Shown: one piece after another, positions 27,297 through 36,779 of the stretch
Layout of the letters: each line of letters starts with the position of its first letter
How positions within the stretch are numbered: position 1 is the first letter of the stretch
Source of the DNA: JAXMBX01 sp046349635
Lineage (GTDB): Bacteria; Planctomycetota; Planctomycetia; Planctomycetales; Planctomycetaceae
DNA length: 64,000 nucleotides
Assembly: GCA_046349635.1 (NCBI GenBank)
Contig: JAXMBX010000001.1
Coordinates: 186,001-250,000, forward strand
Reading direction: 5' to 3'
Program-made: the position numbers and the translations under genes
Notes under the pieces: model-generated
The model's database searches: none
Seen by the model: only the letters and a program-made list of their open reading frames with translations
Told to the model about the DNA's origin: nothing

Positions 27297-28222
27297 ATGA
27301 TTCGTATCGTCGCGCTGTTCGTTGTTCTCTGCTGCGGCTTGAGCAGGGTATATCCTGTCGCCGCGGCGGATATGTCACTCGCGGAACTGCTCCCTGCGGA
27401 CTCCAAATGGGAAGTGGTCAGCAGCGGGCACGAGTTCACGGAAGGCCCGGCGTCGGATGCGCAGGGGCGGGTGTATTTCACTGATGTCCCCCGCAGCCAG
27501 ATCCACCGTATCGATCTCGATGGCAAGGTGAGCGTCTTCGTCGGGAACTCCTCCGGGACGAATGGCCTGATGTTTGGACCCGACGGCAAACTGTACGGCT
27601 GCCAGAACGGGAAGAAACGGATCGTGGCGTTCGATGAAAAGGGAAACACGGAAACCATCGCCGAGGGAGTGGAATCGAATGACCTCGTCGTCACCACGCA
27701 CGGAGCGATCTATTTCACGGAGCCTTCCAAGGGACGGATCTGGTACATCGCCCCGAACCCGGAAAAGAAAGTCGTCGCGGAAGGGCTGCGTCCGAATGGC
27801 GTGATCCTGACGAGTGACGAGGGGACGCTCGTCGCCACCGATGGCAGAGCCCCGCACTTGTGGGCCTTCAAGGTGGAAGTGGACGGCACTCTCTCCAGCA
27901 AGATTCCCTACTACGCGTTGATCCGCCTCAGTCCGGACTCTGAAACGCCGGGTTCCGATGGCCTGACCCTCGACCGCGATGGGCGGATCTATGTCGCCAC
28001 TCGCGCGGGGCTGCAGTTCTTCGATGACCAGGGGCGGATGTCCGGCGTGATTCTCAAGCCGCAGGAAAATTCCTGTCCAACGCGACCTTCGGCGGCCCCA
28101 AGCGGGATTACCTGTATGTCACCTGCACGGATAAGGTATATCGTCGCAAGATGAACACGACCGGCTGGGTGCCGTTCAAGACCCCGGACGCGGATAAAAA
28201 AGCGGACGAGAAAAAACCGTAA
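27297..28222 (+). pseudogene. Exported SMP-30/gluconolactonase-like protein, single frameshift
   Basis: The signal peptide (MIRIVALFVVLCCGLSRVYPVAAA) is followed by a six-bladed propeller of the SMP-30 type (EFTEGPASDAQGRVYFTDV, NDLVVTTHGAIYFTEP, GLRPNGVILTSDEGTLVATD, GSDGLTLDRDGRIYVAT). The frame is lost at 28066-28069, where A4 stands for an expected A5. The next frame then gives FLSNATFGGPKRDYLYVTCTDKVYRRK and ends at TAA 28222, the expected family C-terminus. The restored length is about 309 residues. Members hydrolyse sugar lactones with a divalent metal. Confidence 0.87.
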
Positions 28223-28287
28223 CCCGCGGTTACGATGAAGAACGTCTCGATCCCCGTGCCCTATTCTTTGTTCCGTATCCGTTTCGC

Positions 28288-29891
28288 ATGCCGCTCAAGC
28301 TCTCTAATCTCCGCCTCCCGGTCGAAGCTCCGGAAGAGGATCTGTCGCGGAATTGCGCGCGTCCTCGGGGTAAAACCCGATGAGATCCTCCGCTGCCGGA
28401 TTCTGCGCAAGAGTCTGGATGCCCGTCGCCGCGACGCCCTGAAGTTCGTCTACTCCGTCGCCGTCGAACTCCCCGAGGAAGGTCGTTTTGCCGCTCATCC
28501 GGAGAAATATCCCGAGGTCGAGCAGTTTCATCCGCCGCACTTCGCCGAGCCGCAGATCGGCTCGCAACCGCTGGAACATCCCCCCGTCGTCATCGGCTCA
28601 GGGCCGGCCGGACTGCTCGCGGGGTACTATCTCGCGCTGCGCGGTTATCGTCCCCTGATTCTGGAGCGTGGCGCTCCGGTCAAGGAGCGCGTTCCCGGCA
28701 TCCGGGCCTTCGATCGGGGAGGTCCGTTCGATGTGGAAAACAACTATCTCTTCGGAGAAGGGGGCGGGAACTTTCAGCGACGGTAAACTCACCTGTCGCA
28801 TGAGCGGCCCGGATGTCGATTGGGTCCTGGATCAATTCATCCTCTGTGGCGGACGGGATTCCATCCGCTATGAATATCGCCCGCATCTGGGGAGCAACCG
28901 ACTCCCCATGCTCGTCCGCAATTTCCGCCGCAAGATTGAAGAACTCGGTGGTGAATATCGATTCCACTGTTGCGCGGAGGGGTTCGATCTGCAGGACGGG
29001 CGCATCAAAGGGGTTCACACGTCGGGGGGATACGTGCCAACGTCGCTCATCGTCCTCGCCATCGGCCACAGCGCCCGCGACACCTACGAAATGCTCTTTC
29101 GCCAGGGAATTCCCCTGCAGCAGAAGCCGTTTCAGATGGGACTGCGCATCGAGCATCCGCAGGAACAAATCAATCAGCACAAGTACGGCAAGAAGACTTA
29201 TGCCCAGATCCTGGGAGCGGCCGATTACTCACTGATCGCGAACGGTCCCGCGATGGATCTGTTCACGTTCTGTATGTGCGCCGGGGGATATATCATCCCC
29301 TCCGTCTCCGAGCCGAATATGTTCTGCTCGAACGGCATGAGCAACTCCCGCCACGATACCCCCTTCGCCAACAGCGGCCTCGTCGTGACCTATGATCCTT
29401 CGCAGGATGGGCTGACCCATCCATTGGCCGGGGTTGAAGTGCAGCGGAAGTACGAAGCGATCGCCTATGAACTGGGGCGACGCGATTATCTCTCTCCGAT
29501 TCAGACGGCCCTCGACTTCATCGCTGGTCGCGTTCCCGCCGGGACGGAGCAATATCCCTGCTCCATGCTCCGGGGCACGCAGGCCACCGATCTGAGACAG
29601 GTCTTACCCCCTCGTGCGGCCAGGGCCGTTCAGGAAGGGCTCCCGATCATGGATCACAAGTGGAAGGGGGATTATCTCAAGAACGCGATGCTCGTCGGCC
29701 CGGAGATGCGAGGCAGTTCCCCCGTCCGGATCGACCGGGACCGCCACACGTTCGAAGCCCCCGGGTTCACGGGGCTGTATCCCATTGGCGAAGGGGCAGG
29801 GTATGCCGGGGGAATCGTGAGCGCCGCCGTTGATGGCCTCCGCGCCGCCAAGGCCATCGTCACACGCTACGCCCCGCTGCATCGCTGTTGA
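28288..29891 (+). pseudogene. FAD-dependent dehydrogenase (NAD/FAD-utilising, two frameshifts)
   Basis: The native start is probably ATG 28288 (MPLKLSNLRLPVEAPEEDL). The frame then moves at about 28347-28353 (two A residues appear to be missing) to one carrying ARVLGVKPDEI and the dinucleotide motif VVIGSGPAGLLAGYYLALRG. It moves again at the G-run 28760-28764 (motif FGEGGAGTFSDGKL restored by adding two G). The remaining 370 residues are clean (GLRIEHPQEQINQ, GEGAGYAGGIVSAAVDGLRAA). Restored length is about 535 residues, as usual for this HI0933/YhiN-related flavoprotein family. Substrate unknown. The stop at 29891 is followed 107 bases later by the transporter gene. Confidence 0.85.
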
Positions 29892-29998
29892 GATGACATC
29901 GAAGCGAATACCCTTTCCCCTTGGGCGGGGATCAGGTATCGTCCCCTGACGCGGCCTGTTTTGCGCCGCGTCTCCCCCTCCACGAAAGGATTCGTCAC

Positions 29999-30880
29999 GT
30001 GCCTTACGTCTGGATGTTGACGGGGGCCGTTGCCTTCTCCGGGATGGCCGCCTTCACCCACTCCCTCAAGGCCGACATCGACTGGCCGGTGATTGCCCTT
30101 ATCCGCTCGCTGTTCGCGTGCGTCCTCAGCTTCGCGCTCGCGAAACTCGCCGGGGCGAAACTGGTCATCTGGAGTTCCCCCGTCCTCTGGGTCCGCAGCC
30201 TCGCGGGGAGTCTCAGCGTGCTGGGGACGTTCTATGCTTTGACGCATCTGCCGATCGCGGACGTGCTGACACTCACCAATCTGTTCCCCATCTGGGTGGC
30301 GATTCTCTCCTGGCCGCTGTTACGCGAACGCCCGGGATCGAGGCCTGGTGTGCGCTGGTCAGCGGGATCGCGGGGTGTACTGCATTCAGCAGCCGCATCT
30401 CGCGGAAGGGAACATCGCCGTCCTGGTCGCCCTCTCCGTCTCTCTCACGACGGCGGTCGCGATGCTCGGCCTGAATCGACTGCAGAACATTGACTCCCGC
30501 CATCGTGATGCATTTCTCCGGTGTCTCGGTGATCGTTTGTTCTCTAGTGTGGTTCGTGTGGGGAACCAAGCTGCACACCCTTCACTGGACGCCGGAAGCC
30601 AGCCTGCGGCTCTTGGGAGTCGGCCTGTGTGCCACGTTTGGGCAACTCTGTCTGACGAATGCCTTCAAGTCCGGTCCCGCGACCCAGGTCTCCGTCGTCG
30701 GCCTTTCGCAGGTCGGATTCGCGATGCTCCTCGACTACTTCCTGTGGCAGCGTGAGTTCAATACCATGACACTGATCGGCATTGCACTCGTGATGGGACC
30801 GACCGCCTGGCTCTTAATCCGGGCGGGGATGCAGAAGTCTGCTCCCCCAATCCCGAAGAACACGCGGACCTCTGAAATCA
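29999..30880 (+). pseudogene. EamA/DMT-family membrane transporter, several frameshifts
   Basis: Start is a GTG preceded by AAAGGA. Reading in turn through three frames gives a normal 10-helix DMT protein of about 290 residues: VWMLTGAVAFSGMAAFTHSL in frame one, the break at 30334-30336 (a G missing) into EAWCALVSGIAG, another at 30372-30375 (a G missing) into VYCIQQPHLAEGNIAVLVAL, and one at 30491-30500 into AIVMHFSGVSVIVCSLVWF. The last frame stays open to 31041, well into the oppositely oriented flavoprotein gene, so a stop has probably been lost too. The substrate, some small metabolite, cannot be told. Confidence 0.75.
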
Positions 30881-33838
30881 ACTCTCCAGTTGTCGGCGTA
30901 ACAGTTCGACCGGATGCAACGGCGTCACGCCACACCCTTCCGCCACCTGATGCCGGCAGGAAAACCCGCACGCCAGCACCGGCCCTGCAGCGTGTTTCCG
31001 CACAGCGGGGAACAACACCCGCTCGCCGATCTGCTGGCTGACTTCGTAGTGCTCATAACCGAACGATCCCGCCATTCCGCAACAGCCCGAATCGACCTCC
31101 TGCACGCTCAGGCCGGGAATCAAACCGAGGGCCGCTTTGGTTCCTTTCGTCCCCAGCAGTGCTTTCTGCTGGCAATGCCCATGCAGCAAGGCGGTTTCTT
31201 TCAGCGGCGAGAAATGGAGGTTCGCCACTCCGGTGTTCTGTTGTGTCGCCAGCCAGTCTTCGACCAGAAATGTCTGTGAGCGCAATGCCCGGACTTCCGG
31301 TGTCGGAAAAAAGTCCGGATATTCATCCGCCAGCGTCAACAGGCAACTTGGCTCTGTTCCCAGAATCGGCCAGCCTTGGCGCAGATATTCATTCAACACA
31401 ACCAGATTGCGTTGGATCAAACCCTTGGCCGGTTCAATCAAGCCCTTGGAAATCAACGGCCTGCCGCAGCACCACAAGCCCGCGAGTTGTACCCGATAAC
31501 CCGCTGCTTCCAGCAGTTCGACCGCCGAGCGGTTGATCCCCGGCTCGCAATACGACGTCAGGCAGTCATCCAGCAGAACGACCGTTCCTCGACTTCCTGC
31601 GTGCTTTCCGTCCCGTTTTCGAAACCATTGTGGAAATGACTCGCGGACGAACTGCGGCAATCGTCGCCGTCGATCGATTCCCATCATCCCTTGGATCACG
31701 GTTCTTGCGCCGGGAAGTTCCGACAGCCAGTTGCTCACAGGCGCGAGTCGGGAACCGATCCGGTTCAGCCAGGCGACGTGCCCCTGCATCACGGTTCCCA
31801 GAGAGGGTCGGTGCTCCTGGTGATAGTGCCCCAGGAATTCCACTTTCAACTTCGCGACGTCCACGTTGGAGGGGCATTCCGCTTTGCATCCTTTGCACTG
31901 CAGGCAGAGTTCGAGGACTTCATACATCCGCTCCGACGTCAACGCTCCCGGCTCCAACTGTCCCGACAGCGCCATTCGCAGCGCATTCGCCCGTCCGCGC
32001 GGGGAGTGAACTTCGTCCCCGGTCGCCATGAAGGAAGGGCACATCGTCCCGGTATGGGTCTTGCGGCAGACTCCCGACCCGTTGCACATCTCCGCCCCAG
32101 CCAGGAATCCGTGGTTCGGATTCCCCATCTGCCGCGCTTCCGGAGTGAAATCCAGAAACGACACGATCGGCAACGGCTTGTACTGTTCACCGTAACGCAA
32201 ATGTTCCGTCGGTCCGCTCGCATCCACGATCTTGCCGGGGTTCATGACCCCTGCCGGATCGAACAGCCGTTTCACCTCCTGAAACGCGGCGTACAGTTCT
32301 TCGCCGAACAGTTCCCGGTTGTGAATGCTTCGCGCCAAGCCGTCTCCATGTTCGCCGGAAAGTGCCCCTTCAAACTCCAGGACCAGTTGCGTCACTTCGT
32401 CGGAGATTCGGGCGAGCCGTTCCCGATCCGCGGCGACTTTCGTGTCGATCAGCGGACGGATATGCAGACACCCAACGGAGGCGTGCCCGTAATAGGCCCC
32501 TTCAACGTGATGCTTGTCGAGGATCTTGCGAAACCGCTTGGTGAACTCCGGCAGCTTTTCGGGGGTGACTGCGGTGTCTTCCACAAACGGAATCGGCTTT
32601 CGCCCGCCGGGAATGCTCAACAGCAACGGCGCCCCCGCCTCACGGCATCGCCAGATCTGCTCGCGCTGCTCGGCGGTTTCCGCTTTCAAAAACTTTTGCA
32701 GTCCCGCTGTCCCGACCAGATCCTGTTGCAACCGACGGAACGAATCAGCAATCGGCTGTGGATCGTTTCCAGAAAACTCTACGATCAGCAACGCCGCCGG
32801 TGCCCCTTCGACAAAATCCAGAAAATGTCGGTAGTGCAGATTCTCTCGGGATAGCTCCACAATCGCCCGGTCGAGCAATTCCACGGCCGAGGGGTGATAT
32901 TCCAGGATCTTGGGAACGACACTCACCGCCGTGTCGATGGATTCGAACTGCAGGCAGGCCACGCCGCGCTCTTTGGGGAGCGGCACGACGTGCAGCGTTG
33001 CTTCGACGACCGTCCCGAGCGTTCCCTCCGCTCCCACGATCAGCCGCGCCAGATTCCACTCCGCCCGATCCGGGAATTGCCGATCCAGTTTCGTCACGCC
33101 GTCGGGGTAGGGGAGCAGTTTTCCAAACTCCGGCACGAACGCATCCAGGTTATAGCCGCTCACCCGGCGAATCAGTTTGGGATAGCGTTTCAGAATCTCC
33201 TGGCGATTGTTCTCGATCAGCTGATGAACGCGGCGATAAATCTCCCCTTCGCAATCTTTCCGCTGGCACCTGGCATCCAGTTCCACGGCAGAGCAGGGGG
33301 CACAGCGGAGTTCGTTCCCATCGGCGAGGAGCACTCGCAACTCGCGGACGTGATCAATCGTCTTTCCAAACGTCACCGAGCGGGACCCCGCGGAGTTATT
33401 GCCGATCATTCCACCCAGCGTCGCCCGGCTGCTCGTGGAAACGTCCGGCCCAAACTGCAGACCATGCGGTCGCAGGGCGGCATTGAGCTGTTCCAGCACG
33501 ACTCCCGGTTGCACGCGGACCAACTTCCGATCCAGGTCGATCTCCAGAATCCGCTGCATATGCCGCGTGAAGTCGAGGACCAGCCCTTCGGTCACCGTCT
33601 GCCCGGAAAGACTCGTCCCCCCACCGCGGGGGAGCACTGCAATTCGCTCGTGGCTCGCGATCCGCAGAACGGCCGCCACATCCTCGGCGTCCCGGGGAGA
33701 AATCACTCCCAGCGGATTGATCTGATAGATGCTGGCATCCGTGCTGTAAATCCCCGCCGTGACCGGGTCAAAATCCACCTCACCCCGGACCGCTTCTCCT
33801 AACTGCTTGTGCAGAATTCGGATGCGGTCAGCATTCAT
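30878..33838 (-). CDS. FAD-linked oxidase with Fe-S and CCG domains (YdiJ/GlcD-GlcF fusion type)
   Basis: A 986-residue fusion. The N-terminal half is a PCMH-type FAD-binding oxidase (VLPRGGGTSLSGQTVTEGLVLDF, then GMIGNNSAGSRSVTFGKTIDH) with the C-terminal FAD-oxidase domain (GAYYGHASVGCLHIRPLID, EGALSGEHGDGLARS). A ferredoxin-like cluster motif CLQCKGCKAECP follows (about residue 650), and CCG repeats typical of GlcF (GLWCCGRPL, SGCCGMAGSFGYEHYEVS). Such proteins oxidise D-2-hydroxyacids (D-lactate, D-2-hydroxyglutarate) and feed electrons to the membrane. Length fits YdiJ. Its 3' end meets the broken DMT gene. Confidence 0.92.
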   Translation of the reverse strand: MNADRIRILHKQLGEAVRGEVDFDPVTAGIYSTDASIYQINPLGVISPRDAEDVAAVLRIASHERIAVLPRGGGTSLSGQTVTEGLVLDFTRHMQRILEIDLDRKLVRVQPGVVLEQLNAALRPHGLQFGPDVSTSSRATLGGMIGNNSAGSRSVTFGKTIDHVRELRVLLADGNELRCAPCSAVELDARCQRKDCEGEIYRRVHQLIENNRQEILKRYPKLIRRVSGYNLDAFVPEFGKLLPYPDGVTKLDRQFPDRAEWNLARLIVGAEGTLGTVVEATLHVVPLPKERGVACLQFESIDTAVSVVPKILEYHPSAVELLDRAIVELSRENLHYRHFLDFVEGAPAALLIVEFSGNDPQPIADSFRRLQQDLVGTAGLQKFLKAETAEQREQIWRCREAGAPLLLSIPGGRKPIPFVEDTAVTPEKLPEFTKRFRKILDKHHVEGAYYGHASVGCLHIRPLIDTKVAADRERLARISDEVTQLVLEFEGALSGEHGDGLARSIHNRELFGEELYAAFQEVKRLFDPAGVMNPGKIVDASGPTEHLRYGEQYKPLPIVSFLDFTPEARQMGNPNHGFLAGAEMCNGSGVCRKTHTGTMCPSFMATGDEVHSPRGRANALRMALSGQLEPGALTSERMYEVLELCLQCKGCKAECPSNVDVAKLKVEFLGHYHQEHRPSLGTVMQGHVAWLNRIGSRLAPVSNWLSELPGARTVIQGMMGIDRRRRLPQFVRESFPQWFRKRDGKHAGSRGTVVLLDDCLTSYCEPGINRSAVELLEAAGYRVQLAGLWCCGRPLISKGLIEPAKGLIQRNLVVLNEYLRQGWPILGTEPSCLLTLADEYPDFFPTPEVRALRSQTFLVEDWLATQQNTGVANLHFSPLKETALLHGHCQQKALLGTKGTKAALGLIPGLSVQEVDSGCCGMAGSFGYEHYEVSQQIGERVLFPAVRKHAAGPVLACGFSCRHQVAEGCGVTPLHPVELLRRQLES

Positions 33839-34159
33839 TTCCGAGCCTCGGAGAAAAGATACCGTTTCGAGGGTGAATTGAGATCTGCATTATAGCGCCA
33901 ATTGCCCATTTTCGCCGGTAATTTGTGGGATTTGACAGACCTGCACACGACACAAGCAATCCTCGCCTTTCTTGCGGGCATTTTTCAGGATTTTGAGGCT
34001 CGCTTTTGGGGCCTAAAACCGTTTTCCGTTTTTTTGAATTTGTTGTTAATGATTGATGTGATTCAGGATAGGGAAGGAGTGGTCGCCTCCGAAAACGCCG
34101 CCAAAACGAATTGGTACGCCGGATGCAATTACCCTATTTCGGTGACAGACCTCGCTCGC

Positions 34160-34318
34160 GACCGCACACTGGCGGATTGGAAGGCGTGCTTCCAGTCCGC
34201 CAGTGGTCTTTCTTTGGGAGCAAAAATCGCTGCTGACTTGCCGGGGAACCCCGCGCACGGAACAATCGGAACCCAAGTTCAACCCTTGGATCACTGCCGC
34301 CGGTCACCCGGCGGTTTT
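34160..34318 (+). ncRNA. Candidate structured leader RNA upstream of thyX
   Basis: A near-perfect 17-bp hairpin: arms CACTGGCGGA (34167-34176) and TCCGCCAGTG (34196-34205), extended inward by TGGAAG/CTTCCA with a GCGTG loop. Next comes a 5-bp stem CCAAG/CTTGG closing a 7-base TTCAACC loop, like a tRNA T-arm. Then a terminator at 34297-34318. The GGCGG of the first hairpin could also pair with the CCGCC of the terminator, which would give alternative structures. No known riboswitch family was recognised. Confidence 0.4.
34297..34318 (+). terminator. Intrinsic terminator or attenuator 48 bases before thyX
   Basis: Perfect 7-bp stem CCGCCGG/CCGGCGG with a TCAC loop, followed by TTTT. It faces the same way as thyX and ends 47 bases before its ATG. 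With no gene upstream on this strand, it either ends a small RNA or attenuates thyX. Confidence 0.7.
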
Positions 34319-34365
34319 CGTTCGGATTCTGATCCGGATCTCGGTCACGGAAGCGAGTTCTCCCC

Positions 34366-35271
34366 ATGTCGAATGCTGAGCAGGTCCAGCAGCTCCGCTG
34401 GAAAAAGTTCCCCGTCCTGAATGACGGTTTCATCTGTCTGGTCGATGTCATGGGGGACGACAGTTCCGTCGTCCAGGCGGCCCGCGTGAGTTATGGGGAA
34501 GGGACGAAGAAGGTCTCCGATGACCGCACGCTGATCCGCTATCTGTTGCGCCATCGCCATACGACCCCCTTTGAAATGGCGGAAGTGAAACTCCTCGTCC
34601 GGGTCCCCATGGACTGCTGGCGGCAGTGGATCCGCCACCGGACCGCCAACGTCAACGAATACAGCACCCGCTATTCGCTTGCCATTGACGCCACCCAGAC
34701 CACCGAACCCGGTGAATGGCGGACGCAATCGACCGACAATCGCCAGGGAAGCGGGGCACCGCTCCCCGTGGACGTCGGCGAAGAACTGACCCGCACCGAG
34801 CGGGAGTTTCAGGAAGGGGCTCGCGCTCTCTATGAACAGCGGATCGCCATGGGAGTCGCCCGCGAGCAGGCCCGCAAAGACCTCCCGCTCAGTACGTACA
34901 CGGAAGCCTACTGGAAGGTGGATCTGCACAACCTGCTCAACTTTCTCTCCCTGCGGATGGACTCCCACGCCCAATACGAAATCCGGGAATACTCCCGCAC
35001 CATCGGCGAGCAGATCATCAAGCCCTTGTTCCCGGTCGTCTGGGAAGCGTTTCTCGACTATCGGGTCCACGCGTCTTACTTTTCGCGTCTCGAAACGGAA
35101 CTGCTGCAACGGCTGATGCAGAACGCCGCGGCTCAGAAGCTCGTCCCTCCGTTCTCCCTGGAACAATTCCTCGCCGCACAGGATCCCTCCTGGGCAAGCC
35201 TGCAGCGCTCCCGCGAACGGGACGAACTCCGCGAAAAACTTCAGCGACTCGGTATTGTCGCAGCGGAATAA
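34366..35271 (+). CDS. thyX: FAD-dependent thymidylate synthase
   Basis: Makes dTMP from dUMP with methylenetetrahydrofolate, NADPH and FAD. The 301-residue protein carries the ThyX signature RHRTANVNEYSTRYS (residues 90-104) and the FAD/dUMP-binding LLRHRHTTPFEMAEV upstream. EYSRTIGEQIIKPLFP is typical of the C-terminal half. A long N-terminal strand (VLNDGFICLVDVMGDDSSVVQAARVSYG) also matches. Normal length. It is transcribed alone, behind a structured leader. Confidence 0.96.
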   Translation: MSNAEQVQQLRWKKFPVLNDGFICLVDVMGDDSSVVQAARVSYGEGTKKVSDDRTLIRYLLRHRHTTPFEMAEVKLLVRVPMDCWRQWIRHRTANVNEYSTRYSLAIDATQTTEPGEWRTQSTDNRQGSGAPLPVDVGEELTRTEREFQEGARALYEQRIAMGVAREQARKDLPLSTYTEAYWKVDLHNLLNFLSLRMDSHAQYEIREYSRTIGEQIIKPLFPVVWEAFLDYRVHASYFSRLETELLQRLMQNAAAQKLVPPFSLEQFLAAQDPSWASLQRSRERDELREKLQRLGIVAAE

Positions 35272-35291
35272 GCGGACGAGGGTGATTACCT

Positions 35292-36596
35292 TCAGCGCGA
35301 AATCAGCACCCGGTCGATCCGCGGGCCGTCCATGTCGACGACTTCGAGCTTCAATCCCAGCCATTCGATCTTGTCTCCCACGGAGGGGATCCGGTCGAGC
35401 GTGGTGAGAATCAGGCCGGAAACCGTGCTGAAATTCCGGGGCTGAATCAGCTCGGGATGGCGGAAATCAAGCCGCAGCGCCAGGTCGTCGATATTTACCG
35501 TTCCATCGACCAGCCAACTGTCGTCGTCCCGCTTGACGATCTTCATTGCCTCGTCCGCCGCGCGAGTCGCTTCCAGGTCGCCGACCAGTTCGGACATCAC
35601 ATCTTCCAGCGTGACCATCCCCTCTGTTCCGCCGAATTCATCCAGCACGATGGCGAGCTGGTTATGATGCTCCTGGAACAGTTTCAGGAGTTTGTCCAGC
35701 GGCAATGATTCCGGCACGAACAAAGCCGGGTGCATCAGCTTTCGCAGATGAATCGGCCAGCCCAGGTACTGTTGACGGACGACGTCCTTCAGGTGGACGT
35801 AGCCGATGATGTGGTCCAGGTTCTCCTCATAGACCGGCAGCCGGGAGAAGCCCGCCATCGCGAGCGCTCCCAGCACCTCCTGCGGGGGCGTTTCCACGTC
35901 CAGCGCGTCGATTTCCAGCCGGGGGCGCATAATCTGCTTGACCGTCTGTTCTCCCAGTCGCAGCGCTTCGACCGCCAGTTGTTTCTCCACCGGTGCCAAG
36001 ACACCCTCGGCGGTCCCCGTTTCGATCAGATGCTGGATGTCCTCCAGCGAGACCCGCGGCTGATTAGCATGCTGGTTTCCCAACATCCACAGGATTGTAT
36101 CCGTGGATCGGCCCATCACCATGACGGCCGGCCGAGCGACGATCGCCATCCATTGCATCGGCAACGCGACAAACGCTGCCAGATAGTTTGCGTTCTGCAA
36201 AGCGAGCCGTTTGGGGACGAGTTCTCCAATCACAATCGACAGGAAGCTGATCGTCAGAACGACGATCCCCAGCGAGATATTGCCGCTGTGATGTTGAATC
36301 CAGGGGACCGGGATCCGGCTGATGACCTGCGCGAGCGATTCCCCCAGGTGGACCCCGCCGAATGCCGCCGCAAAGGTCCCCACCAGCGTGATTCCCACCT
36401 GCACGGTGGGGAGGAAGCGGTTCGGATCGGAGGCCAGTTCCAGTGCGATTTTCGCCCCGGCTTTCCCTTGTTCGGCCTGCTGCTGCAGCGTTCCGCGCCC
36501 CGCCGCGATAATCGCGATCTCCGCCCCGGAAAAAAATCCGTTGGCCAGGATCAGCAGAAAGATGATGACCAGCTCAAGGAGGACGACGCCATCCAC
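35292..36596 (-). CDS. CNNM/CorC-type membrane protein (hemolysin C family)
   Basis: A 434-residue protein with the CNNM (DUF21) transmembrane domain at the N-terminus (LLELVIIFLLILANGFFSGAEIAIIAAGR, GELVPKRLALQNA), two CBS domains (about residues 215-340; VKQIMRPRLEIDALD and LPLDKLLKLFQEHHNQLAIVLDEFGG) and a C-terminal CorC_HlyC transporter-associated domain (VKRDDDSWLVDGTVNIDDLALRLDF). Family members are linked to magnesium or cobalt export and its control by adenine nucleotides bound at the CBS pair. Convergent with thyX, 20 bases apart. Confidence 0.9.
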   Translation of the reverse strand: MDGVVLLELVIIFLLILANGFFSGAEIAIIAAGRGTLQQQAEQGKAGAKIALELASDPNRFLPTVQVGITLVGTFAAAFGGVHLGESLAQVISRIPVPWIQHHSGNISLGIVVLTISFLSIVIGELVPKRLALQNANYLAAFVALPMQWMAIVARPAVMVMGRSTDTILWMLGNQHANQPRVSLEDIQHLIETGTAEGVLAPVEKQLAVEALRLGEQTVKQIMRPRLEIDALDVETPPQEVLGALAMAGFSRLPVYEENLDHIIGYVHLKDVVRQQYLGWPIHLRKLMHPALFVPESLPLDKLLKLFQEHHNQLAIVLDEFGGTEGMVTLEDVMSELVGDLEATRAADEAMKIVKRDDDSWLVDGTVNIDDLALRLDFRHPELIQPRNFSTVSGLILTTLDRIPSVGDKIEWLGLKLEVVDMDGPRIDRVLISR

Positions 36597-36779
36597 GGAA
36601 AACGATTCCTTACAGCCGACGGAAGACTTAAGCCTGGTTGCTCAAGAGGCTGGAAAGGAAGATCCTCCAAGCCTCTCGAGGACTGACACAGCATAGACCA
36701 TCCGCCCCCGCGTCACAACTCGCCCCCACGGGAACCCTTGGATGATCGGCAAGTCCTAACCACTTGCCACGGGCCGATT

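Larger units (their letters stand above)
33839..34365. other. Long intergenic region between the oxidoreductase and thyX
   Basis: No supported protein gene. The left part (33840-34070) is rich in A and T, contains T-tracts and probably holds both promoters. The right part (34160-34318) has a strong hairpin, a T-arm-like hairpin and a terminator, annotated separately. A 172-codon open frame at 33902-34420 crosses all of these and is unlikely to be real. Confidence 0.6.

Noticed and set aside
34201..34297. Possible tRNA-like or tmRNA-like gene (CAGTGGT pairs with ATCACTG, T-arm-like hairpin)
   Set aside because: No clear D-arm or anticodon arm, C at the first acceptor position, no CCA and no tag reading frame; better explained as a leader structure.
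33902..34420. 172-codon plus-strand open frame before thyX
   Set aside because: It crosses the hairpins, the terminator and the thyX start, shows no domain-like composition, and lacks a good start context.
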